DNA of 64,000 nucleotides from Dactylosporangium aurantiacum. Its GTDB lineage: Bacteria; Actinomycetota; Actinomycetes; Mycobacteriales; Micromonosporaceae. The stretch is from assembly GCF_000716715.1 (NCBI RefSeq), contig NZ_JNYJ01000040.1:16845-80844 (forward strand), in the 5' to 3' direction. Below the pieces are notes generated by a model. It saw only the letters and a list, made by a program, of their open reading frames with translations. It was not told where the DNA came from and did not search any database. The number at the start of each line of letters is the position of its first letter. Within the stretch, counting starts at the first letter, position 1. A program made the position numbers and the translations under genes. Shown one piece after another: positions 57,958 through 64,000 of the stretch.

Positions 57958-58518
57958 GTGCGTCACGAGATCCGCGCCGTGTTCGACGAGGACACGGTCA
58001 CCGTCTACCAGGCATACGGGCCGGCGATCGCGCTGAGCGCCGTCGCCGCGCAGCGGTTCGTGCCGCCGTTCAAGCGTGACCGGATGACGTGGATCAAGCC
58101 GTCGTTCCTGTGGATGATGTACCGCAGCGGCTGGGCCACGAAGGAGGGCCAGGAGCACGTCCTCGCCGTCCGGCTGCGCCGGGCCGGGTTCGACGCCGCG
58201 CTCGCCGGCGCCTGCCTGAGCCACTACGTCCCCGACGTGCACGCCAGCCGCGAGGCGTGGGCCCGGCAGCTGCGCGCCAGCCCGGTCCGGGTGCAGTGGG
58301 ACCCGGAGCGCTCGCTGCACCTGCGGCCCCTCGAACACCGGTCGCTGCAGCTGGGCCTCAGCGGTGATGCCGTGCGCCGGTACGTGGACGAGTGGACCGT
58401 CGGCATCACCGACGTCACCGGGCTCGCGCACGCCGTGCACGAGCACGTGAGGGCCGGCCGGCTGGACGAGGCCCGGGCGCTGCTGCCCGCCGAGGCGCCG
58501 TATCAGCCGGCGGCCTGA
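57958..58518 (+). CDS. DUF4291-family protein, 186 aa
   Basis: The family core is visible: VYQAYGPAIALSAVAAQRFV, FKRDRMTWIKPSFLWMMYRS-GWATKEGQEHVLAV, and RVQWDPERSLHLRPLEHRSLQLGL. Length is normal. Function is unknown; DUF4291 resembles RNA-ligase-like folds only distantly, and I make no claim. Leaderless GTG 57958. Its last codons lie in a 48-base duplication shared with the convergent cutC end. Confidence 0.92.
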   Translation: MRHEIRAVFDEDTVTVYQAYGPAIALSAVAAQRFVPPFKRDRMTWIKPSFLWMMYRSGWATKEGQEHVLAVRLRRAGFDAALAGACLSHYVPDVHASREAWARQLRASPVRVQWDPERSLHLRPLEHRSLQLGLSGDAVRRYVDEWTVGITDVTGLAHAVHEHVRAGRLDEARALLPAEAPYQPAA

Positions 58519-58598
58519 TCGCCGGCGGCCACCGCGCTGGGACGGGCCCGTCAGCCGGCGGCCTGATCGCCGACGGCCACCGCGCTGAGGCGGGTCCG
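58503..58598. repeat. 48-bp tandem duplication spanning two convergent gene ends
   Basis: Copy 1 (58503-58550) and copy 2 (58551-58598) both begin TCAGCCGGCGGCCTGATCGC and differ at only a few positions. The DUF4291 stop lies in copy 1 and the cutC stop in copy 2. Confidence 0.85.
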
Positions 58599-59264
58599 GA
58601 GGCGGCGGACCAGGTCCGGGGCGACGGGGGCGGTCCACGAGCGGCCGGGGCGCATGGCGGCGCCGGAGTGGAACGCGGTCACGCCGGCCGCCAGCAGCGG
58701 GCCGATGTGCTCGTCGAGCAGGCCGCCGCCGGCCAGCAGCCGCACGCCGCCGGTGAGAGTTTCGGCTTCGGCTTCGGCGAGGATCGTGGGGAGGCCCTCG
58801 GCCAGGCCGGCCGGGGCGCCCGAGGTGAGCACGGCGTCCAGGCCCGGCAGGCCGGCGACCGCGGCCCGCAGCGCGGCGCGGTCGGCCGCGTGGTCGATCG
58901 CCCGGTGGAAGGTCCACGGCGCGCCGTCGAGCACGCCGAGCACCTCCAGGACCGCGGGCAGGTCGACGGCGCCGCGCCGGTCCAAAAACCCCAGGACGAA
59001 CTCCTCGGCGCCGGCCGCCCGCAGCTGCCGGGCGGTGCGCCGCAGCCGGCCGAGGTCGCCGGCGGCGAAGCCGGGCCCGGTGCGCACCATCACCCGCACC
59101 GGCAGGTCCACGGCGGCCCGCACCGCCGCCACCGTCGCCGGGGACGGGCTGAGGCCGTCGGCCGCCATGTCGCTGACCAGCTCCACCCGGTCCGCCCCGC
59201 CGTCGCGGGCGTGCCGCGCGTCGGCGGCGTCCAGGGCGATGACCTCCAGCAGCGGCGCGCTCAT
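58551..59264 (-). CDS. cutC: CutC-family protein, 237 aa
   Basis: The CutC TIM barrel is clear: LLEVIALDAADARHARDGGA-DRVELVSDMAADGLSPS, VRVMVRTGPGF, FHRAIDHAAD, VLTSGAPAGLAEG and GVRLLAGGGL. ATG 59264 behind GGAG. CutC was linked to copper tolerance in E. coli, but the biochemical role is unsettled. Divergent from a LacI regulator, which suggests a carbon-source-related function here. Its last 16 codons are in a recent duplication. Confidence 0.9.
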   Translation of the reverse strand: MSAPLLEVIALDAADARHARDGGADRVELVSDMAADGLSPSPATVAAVRAAVDLPVRVMVRTGPGFAAGDLGRLRRTARQLRAAGAEEFVLGFLDRRGAVDLPAVLEVLGVLDGAPWTFHRAIDHAADRAALRAAVAGLPGLDAVLTSGAPAGLAEGLPTILAEAEAETLTGGVRLLAGGGLLDEHIGPLLAAGVTAFHSGAAMRPGRSWTAPVAPDLVRRLRTRLSAVAVGDQAAG

Positions 59265-59347
59265 GATCTCCATCGTGCCAGCGGCACCTGCCCCGCTGCC
59301 CGGCCCGCCGTGGTGTCGAGCGGCACATTCGCGGACCGGTCCGGCCG

Positions 59348-59359
59348 CTTTCGTGAAAG
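59348..59359. promoter_or_regulatory. Palindrome CTTTCGTGAAAG (candidate LacI operator)
   Basis: A 5-base inverted repeat around GT between cutC and the divergent LacI gene. TAAGGT (59388-59393) downstream is the leaderless -10 of the LacI gene, six bases before its ATG. Confidence 0.5.
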
Positions 59360-59399
59360 GGATTCGCGACGCGTCGCCGGCGGACCATAAGGTTGACCG

Positions 59400-60389
59400 A
59401 TGCAGCACAAACGGCCCACCCTCGACGACGTCGCGCAGGCCGCCGGGGTGTCCCGGGCCACCGTCTCGCGCGTCGTCAACGGCAACGCCCGGGTCGCCGC
59501 GCCGGTCCGCGAGCAGGTGACGCGGGCCGTCGAGCGGCTCGGCTACCGCCCCGACCCGACCGCGCGGGCCCTGGCCCGCGGGCACGGCGACGTCGTGGAG
59601 CTCATCGTGGTCGACGGCCAGCCGACCAGCTTCGGCACCAACCCCTACTACGGGCGGGTCATCGCCGGGATCGTCGACGGGCTGCGGCACACCGAGGCGC
59701 AGATGCGGGTCCACGTCGTCGGGATCGCCGACGCGCCGCGGCTGCTCGACCGCGTCGCGCACACCGTCAGCGCCGGTGCGCTGCTGGTCAACGTCCCGGC
59801 CGGGCTCGCCGCGGACTTCCACGCCGTCTGCCCGCGGGTGGTGTCGATGGGGCGCACCGCCGCGGCCGTGCCCTCGGTCGTGCCGGACAACACCAATGGC
59901 GCGTACGAGGCCGTACACCTGCTGCATCGCAACGGGCGCAAGCGGATCGCGGCCGTGCCGGGCCCGGCGCACATCAGTGACGCCATCGACCGCCGCGCCG
60001 GATATCTCGCCGCCGTGCGCGACCTCGGCCTCGACCCGATCACCGGCGAGGACGGCGAGTTCACCCGGTCCAGCGGCGCCGGGACGACCCGCCGGCTGCT
60101 GCGCGAGCACCCCGACCTCGACGCGCTCTTCGTCGCCTGCGACCTGATGGCCTCCGGCGCGCTGCAGGCCCTCGCCGCGGCCGGCCGGCGGGTGCCGCAG
60201 GACGTCGCGGTGGTCGCGTTCGACGACAGCCTCATCGCCGCCTGCACGACCCCGCCGCTGACGTCGGTGCGCCAGCCCGTGGAGGAGATGGCGGCGGCCG
60301 CGACCCGGGCGCTGGTCGCGGGCGAGGTCGGCCCCGGCTGGCACGGCACGTTCCCGACCACACTGACCGTCCGCGACAGTTCAGGCTGA
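59400..60389 (+). CDS. LacI-family transcriptional regulator (cutC-adjacent), 329 aa
   Basis: HTH PTLDDVAQAAGVSRATVSRV-VNGNARVAAPVREQV, hinge DPTARALARGHGDVVELIV, then an effector domain with FGTNPYYGRVIAGIVDGLRH, VPDNTNGAYEAV and VVAFDDSLIAACTTPPLTSV. Leaderless ATG 59400. Likely regulates cutC and/or itself through the palindrome at 59348. Confidence 0.92.
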   Translation: MQHKRPTLDDVAQAAGVSRATVSRVVNGNARVAAPVREQVTRAVERLGYRPDPTARALARGHGDVVELIVVDGQPTSFGTNPYYGRVIAGIVDGLRHTEAQMRVHVVGIADAPRLLDRVAHTVSAGALLVNVPAGLAADFHAVCPRVVSMGRTAAAVPSVVPDNTNGAYEAVHLLHRNGRKRIAAVPGPAHISDAIDRRAGYLAAVRDLGLDPITGEDGEFTRSSGAGTTRRLLREHPDLDALFVACDLMASGALQALAAAGRRVPQDVAVVAFDDSLIAACTTPPLTSVRQPVEEMAAAATRALVAGEVGPGWHGTFPTTLTVRDSSG

Positions 60390-60429
60390 GTTCTCCCGGG
60401 CGTTCTCCGCGCCGGTCTACGGTGCGGGC

Positions 60430-61362
60430 ATGGCTGCCCGTCAGACGTTGACCTCGGCGGTACTGACCACCGCCGCCGCCGGCACCCTCCTGCTGCAGCT
60501 GCTGGTCCTGCCGGTGTGGCTGCTGCCCGCCGACCCGCGGTGGGGGTGGCTGCTCGTCCCGCTGGCGCTCACCACGGTGCCGCTGTGGTCGCTCATCCAC
60601 GAGGGCATCCACGGCACCCTGCTGCGTGACCGGCGGTGGAACGACCGCCTCGCCCGGGTGCTGGCCACCGGCTACGGCGCGCCGTTCTCGCTGCTGAAGA
60701 CCGGGCACCTGCTGCACCACCGGTTCAGCCGGACCCGCCGCGAACGCACCGAGGTCTACGACCCGGCCCGCACCACCTGGCTCGCCGCGGCCCGTGGCTA
60801 CTACCCGCGGCTGCTCGGCGGCCTGTACCTGCTGGAGGCCGCGTCGGTGCTGCTGGCCGCCCTGCCCGCGGCCGGCTGGCGGTGGCTGGTGCGCCGCACC
60901 GACAGCCTCGACTCCGTGACCGGCCTGCTGCTGGAGCGGGTGTCCCGGCGCGGGACGCTGCACCGCTTCCGGGTCGAGGCGCTCGCGGTCGTCACCACGT
61001 ACGCCGCCGCGGTGCTCGCCTACGGCCGGCACGCCTGGCTGCTCGCGGCCGCCGTCGGCGGGCGGGCGCTGCTGGTGTCGATGGCCGACAACGCCTACCA
61101 CTACCGCACCCGGCTGGAGCGCCCCCTGGAGGCGATGAACCTGCGGCTGCCCCGGTCCCTGGAACTGTTCGTGCTCGCGTTCAACCTGCACAGCGTCCAC
61201 CACCGGCACCCGGGCCTGCACTGGTACGAGCTGCGCGCCGCCTTCCACGCCGACGCCGACGAGTGGCACCTGGGCTGGGCCACCGCGGTGGTCCGCCAGC
61301 TGCGCGGGCCCGTGCCGGAGCCGGCGCTGCGGGGGCTGGACCGGGTCACCGCGGCACGTTGA
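60430..61362 (+). CDS. Fatty-acid desaturase-like membrane di-iron enzyme, 310 aa
   Basis: The three His boxes are present: HEGIH (near residue 57), HLLHHRF (near 95) and HSVHHRH (near 257), with about four membrane helices. Leaderless ATG 60430 (TACGGT at 60418-60423). Such enzymes desaturate or hydroxylate acyl chains or carotenoids. It is shorter than typical acyl-CoA desaturases, and the region between boxes resembles the ketolase/hydroxylase branch. Substrate not evident. Confidence 0.85.
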   Translation: MAARQTLTSAVLTTAAAGTLLLQLLVLPVWLLPADPRWGWLLVPLALTTVPLWSLIHEGIHGTLLRDRRWNDRLARVLATGYGAPFSLLKTGHLLHHRFSRTRRERTEVYDPARTTWLAAARGYYPRLLGGLYLLEAASVLLAALPAAGWRWLVRRTDSLDSVTGLLLERVSRRGTLHRFRVEALAVVTTYAAAVLAYGRHAWLLAAAVGGRALLVSMADNAYHYRTRLERPLEAMNLRLPRSLELFVLAFNLHSVHHRHPGLHWYELRAAFHADADEWHLGWATAVVRQLRGPVPEPALRGLDRVTAAR

Positions 61363-61366
61363 GCGT

Positions 61367-61939
61367 TCAGCCGCGGGGCGTGCGCGATCCCGCGTTGGAC
61401 ACGGGCGGCATCGGGCGGGCGCCCCGGGCCCACCCGCCGCGCTCCCCGCGGCGGGGGCGTTCGGCGTGCGGGGCCCGGGCGCCCCGCGGTGCCGGGCCCG
61501 GCGGAAGCGCCGCCGTGTCACCGGCGGCGTCGAGCGCCGCAGGGTGACCGCCTCGGACACTGCGGGTGCCGGCCACCACGAGCGCCGCCGGCACGGCTTC
61601 CAGGAAGCGTTCCAGGTTGTAGTGACACTCCCGGGCGCGCAGGTACGAACGGCTGGACCTGCCGACGGTGACGCCGCCGAGCTCGGCCCGCCACACCCAC
61701 TGCCCGCTGGACTCCACGGCCGCGACGGCGCTGCGCACCGCGGCGAACTCCGTGCGCAGGCGCAGCACCGCGTCGCGGGCCGCGGCGTACGTCTCGAACG
61801 TGCGCGCCGCCCGGCCCAGCGGCCGGTTGTTCGGCGACACCAGCATCCACATCATGGCCTCGGCGACCGCGCCGTCACCGGCGGCCACGCCGGCGGCCGC
61901 TCCGGCCAACGCTAAGAAGACGAACCTCGATTGGTGCAC
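61367..61939 (-). CDS. Hypothetical protein with a YegP/DUF1508-like core, 190 aa
   Basis: GTG 61939 behind GAAGGGG. A short hydrophobic start (FVFLALAGAAAGVAAGDG) is followed by MMWMLVSPNNRPLGRAARTF, RDAVLRLRTEFAA, GQWVWRAELGGVTVGRSSRS and LRARECHYNLERFLEAVP, a pattern like the beta-alpha units of YegP-type domains. The last 60 residues are low-complexity. Role unknown. Confidence 0.6.
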   Translation of the reverse strand: MHQSRFVFLALAGAAAGVAAGDGAVAEAMMWMLVSPNNRPLGRAARTFETYAAARDAVLRLRTEFAAVRSAVAAVESSGQWVWRAELGGVTVGRSSRSYLRARECHYNLERFLEAVPAALVVAGTRSVRGGHPAALDAAGDTAALPPGPAPRGARAPHAERPRRGERGGWARGARPMPPVSNAGSRTPRG

Positions 61940-62184
61940 CCGCTGCCCCTTCGCCCGCCGGGAACGCCCACCCGCTGGGACACACGCTCGGGACATCGCA
62001 TGACCAACAGGCGCGGGCGTACGCGCACGCCGGACATGCAGGAGGTGAACAACGGGAAGGGGCGGTCCCGCCGCTATGCCGCCGTTCCACCAGCAATCGG
62101 GCACGGATCCCGGCCGCCGCCTTGACGAAGGCATCGACATCCGTTAGACCTTTCAGGAATTGCCAATCTTCGATGGAGGACAAC

Positions 62185-62907
62185 GTGGTCCGCATCCGTG
62201 CCGCCGTGATCGCACTCGCCCTGATCGCCACCTCGGCGTTCGCCGCCGGCCCCGCCGAAGCCGCGACCGGCACGTCCGGCGCTCCCGGACCGACGGGCGG
62301 GCCGTGCGCGTACACGCCGACACCGGACGACCCGGCGGTGAGGCCGGTGCCACTGCCGCGCGACCCGCGGCACACCCCGGCGCACGGGACGGTCACGGTC
62401 ACGCTGTTCACCAACCTGGGCCTCATCCCGCTCACCCTGGACCGGGCGCAGGCGCCGTGCACGGTGCAGAGCTTCCTGCACCTGACCCGGCACGGGTTCT
62501 ACAACCGCACCATCTGCCACCGGCTCACCACGTACCCGACGCTGAAGGTCCTGCAGTGCGGCGACCCGTCCGGCACCGGTGAGGGCGGCCCGGGGTACAG
62601 GTACAAGGACGAGCTGCCGACCGGGCTGCCGCCGGCGCCGACCGACCCGACCGGCGCCCGCAAGGTGTACGCCCGCGGCGTCCTCGCCATGGCCAACGCC
62701 GGGCCGGACACCAACGGCAGCCAGTTCTTCCTCGTCTTCGCCGACTCGGCGCTGCGCCCCAACTACACCATCTTCGGCAGCGTCCGCCCCCTCGGCCTGC
62801 ACACCCTGGACCGCATCGCCGCCGGCGGGGTCGCCCCGACGCCCGAGGACCCGGCCCCCGTCGACGGCGCCCCGGCCCTGCGCACCTCGATCCTGCTGGC
62901 GGCGTAG
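62185..62907 (+). CDS. Secreted cyclophilin-type peptidyl-prolyl isomerase, 240 aa
   Basis: GTG 62185 is chosen because GGAGGA (62175-62180) ends four bases upstream. A signal peptide (IRAAVIALALIATSAFAAGP) precedes the cyclophilin domain: APCTVQSFLHLTRHGFYNRT, ICHRLTTYPTLKVLQCGDPS, VLAMANAGPDTNGSQFFLVF and YTIFGSVRPLGL. The usual catalytic FHR is CHR here. Two extra Cys occur. It acts outside the membrane in protein folding. Confidence 0.9.
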   Translation: MVRIRAAVIALALIATSAFAAGPAEAATGTSGAPGPTGGPCAYTPTPDDPAVRPVPLPRDPRHTPAHGTVTVTLFTNLGLIPLTLDRAQAPCTVQSFLHLTRHGFYNRTICHRLTTYPTLKVLQCGDPSGTGEGGPGYRYKDELPTGLPPAPTDPTGARKVYARGVLAMANAGPDTNGSQFFLVFADSALRPNYTIFGSVRPLGLHTLDRIAAGGVAPTPEDPAPVDGAPALRTSILLAA

Positions 62908-62920
62908 GTACATTCGGCGC

Positions 62921-63304
62921 GTGGCTCACTACAGCAGGCTGTACACAATCGTCCTGGACGTCCCCGCCACCGACCACGGCGCCACCGTGGCGTTCTGGCG
63001 GGGCGCCCTCGACGCACCCCTGGAGCAGGTCGCGAAGTATCCCGAGTTCCACGGCGCCCGGCTGCCGACCCACGACCTGGTGCTGCTCGCCCAGCAGGTC
63101 GGCGCCGGCGGCCCCCGGGTGCACCTCGACATCCACACCGACGACCTCGACGCCGAGGTGGCCCGCCTGGAGGCCCTGGGCGCCACCCGCGTCGAGCGCC
63201 ACGACCGCTGGTGGGTCATGCACGACCCCGCCGGCGTCACCTTCTGCGTCGTGCTCGACCAGCCCGGCACCCTCACCGACGCCAACGCCACCCGGTGGCC
63301 CTGA
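62921..63304 (+). CDS. VOC-family (glyoxalase-type) protein, 127 aa
   Basis: VAHYSRLYTIVLDVPATDHG-ATVAFWRGAL, RVHLDIHTDDLDAEVARLEALG and VMHDPAGVTFCVVLD are the two beta-alpha-beta-beta-beta units of a Glyoxalase_6-type protein. Leaderless GTG 62921 (TACATT at 62909-62914, six bases away). Substrate unknown. Confidence 0.88.
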   Translation: MAHYSRLYTIVLDVPATDHGATVAFWRGALDAPLEQVAKYPEFHGARLPTHDLVLLAQQVGAGGPRVHLDIHTDDLDAEVARLEALGATRVERHDRWWVMHDPAGVTFCVVLDQPGTLTDANATRWP

Positions 63305-63349
63305 GCAGCGGATTGGTGGGCTTGTCGGCATAAGCGTACAGTCGAGGGT

Positions 63350-63544
63350 ATGGCGACGCCGATCCCGGAGTGCATCCCGTCCCGGCGCGGTGCCGGCGGG
63401 ACGACGCAGCTCGTGGTCCAGCTGCCGGACGACCTGGTGCGCTACATCGACGCGGAGGTCGCGGCCGGCACGGCGACGAGCCGGGCGGGGGTGGTCAGCC
63501 GGGCTCTGGAGGGCGAGCGGCGGCAGCGGGAGGCTGGAGCCTGA
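63350..63544 (+). CDS. Ribbon-helix-helix (CopG/antitoxin-type) protein, 64 aa
   Basis: Leaderless ATG 63350 (TACAGT, 63337-63342). After 17 residues comes TTQLVVQLPDDLVRYIDAEV, an RHH strand plus helix A, then SRAGVVSRALEGERRQR as helix B. Such proteins are DNA-binding antitoxins. No toxin ORF can be recognised downstream; the 3' neighbourhood is a repeat-rich gap and then an insertion sequence. It may be an orphan. Confidence 0.8.
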   Translation: MATPIPECIPSRRGAGGTTQLVVQLPDDLVRYIDAEVAAGTATSRAGVVSRALEGERRQREAGA

Positions 63545-63756
63545 GACCTGGCTCGTGGCGGCGCGGTCACGGGCCTTTGCGGTGAGCCCGTCGGCGGGCC
63601 GTTCGCGGGCGCTCGTCCGTGGTCGGGTGCCCGTGATGCGCCGTCCTTGGCCGCGCTGCCCGGCCCGTCGGCATGCGGCCCAGTCAGGCCGATCTGACCC
63701 GCGGACCTATGCGGCTTCGGCGCGCGGGACCTATGAGGCGCCTCGGCATGCGGACC
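63545..63756. other. Non-coding gap before the insertion sequence
   Basis: About 210 bases with no credible gene. Short repeats of CGGACCTA type occur at about 63702, 63730 and 63751. Nothing convincing of a toxin gene remains. Confidence 0.5.
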
Positions 63757-63824
63757 TAGGGCGCGTTTCATAACAGGGGCCGCGGTGGGGTGAGGTTTCG
63801 GCGTGGCGGTGATCGATAGCTGAA

Positions 63825-63878
63825 GAGGTCTCCGGTAGATGGTTCAGCGACCAAGCAGAACTTCATACCGGAGACCTC
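63825..63878. repeat. 13-bp inverted repeat within the IS leader
   Basis: GAGGTCTCCGGTA (63825-63837) and TACCGGAGACCTC (63866-63878) are perfect inverses around a 28-base loop, 16 bases before the transposase start. A leader hairpin of this kind would reduce transposase expression from outside promoters. Confidence 0.85.
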
Positions 63879-63894
63879 GTGGGCCACCCTATCG

Positions 63895-64000
63895 GTGACG
63901 AGGCGGCACGACCTGACCGACGCGCAGTGGGCGGCGCTGGCGCCGCTGCTGCCTGCGCAGCCGTCGCTGGGTCGTCCGCCGAAGTGGGACAGACGGCAGC
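63895..64000 (+). CDS. IS5-family transposase, N-terminus (partial at window edge)
   Basis: From GTG 63895 the frame reads LTDAQWAALAPLLPAQPSLG then RPPKWDRRQ to the window end. That is the N-terminal helical segment (DUF4096) of IS5-family transposases. The catalytic DDE domain is outside the window. Confidence 0.85.
   Translation, partial: MTRRHDLTDAQWAALAPLLPAQPSLGRPPKWDRRQ

Larger units (their letters stand above)
63757..64000 (+). mobile_element. IS5-type insertion sequence, left end (partial)
   Basis: Starts near GGGCGCGTTTCATAACA (left boundary approximate, since the right terminal repeat is outside the window). Contains an inverted repeat and the start of a transposase gene. Confidence 0.6.

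Noticed and set aside
63545..63773. MazF-like toxin after the RHH gene
   Set aside because: One frame contains ETWLVA, faintly like a MazF start, but nothing after it fits the family and there is no proper start or length.

Overview
The window is very GC-rich DNA (about 73% by eye) with dense genes, GTG and TTG starts, ATGA and GTGA overlaps, and many leaderless promoters: a TANNNT hexamer ending 6-8 bases before the start codon. Together with a class F sortase, a PF04672 methyltransferase, DUF427, a cutinase, a giant LuxR-type regulator and GH64/DUF1996 secreted proteins, this points to an actinomycete. Micromonosporaceae is my best guess, from overall style only. I saw no rRNA, tRNA, CRISPR array or phage genes. 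The right edge runs into an IS5-type insertion sequence.

Left part (0-16 kb). After an edge fragment of a serine hydrolase come a membrane protein, a secreted cutinase-type polyester hydrolase, and a beta-propeller gene coupled to a MoaD-like gene. An acyl-CoA catabolic block follows: acyl-CoA dehydrogenase, 30-codon peptide, acyl-CoA ligase and LuxR-type regulator on one strand; then two short-chain dehydrogenases and a second acyl-CoA dehydrogenase; with a divergent alpha/beta hydrolase and a divergent glycosyltransferase. Both divergent promoters carry the same palindrome, TGCACTYGGAGTGYA. A nearly identical 30-codon leader ORF precedes both the propeller gene and the acyl-CoA ligase.

16-32 kb. 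A secreted S37-type peptidase is followed by about 1 kb of non-coding repeats. A pair of secreted carbohydrate-active proteins (F5/8-DUF1996, and GH64 with a ricin lectin) sits around a shared GAGCGCTC operator and a double-hairpin terminator. Then come a diguanylate cyclase; a membrane-glycolipid-like set (PIG-L deacetylase, GT4, PAP2, YbhN flippase); a bacterial-type PARG; and a surface-protein set with an LAGTG-type sorting signal next to a class F sortase.

32-46 kb. This holds mostly small oxidoreductase and regulator units, each with a visible operator: MarR/FAD monooxygenase, TetR/SDR-GST-SDR and TetR/MFS. It also has an L,D-transpeptidase lipoprotein, a methyltransferase, a VOC/pterin-dehydratase-like fusion, an esterase, and a protein-kinase gene reduced to its two ends.

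46-64 kb. A sugar or sugar-acid utilisation locus has an epimerase, a ManD-type dehydratase, a ROK protein, a TIM-barrel isomerase, a Gfo/Idh oxidoreductase and an ABC importer, under a divergent LacI regulator. After it come an ABC-2 exporter with its own operator, a MazG-like/DUF4291 pair fired from a 30-base divergent leaderless promoter, CutC with a second LacI regulator, a desaturase, a secreted cyclophilin, a VOC protein, an orphan ribbon-helix-helix protein, and the IS element.
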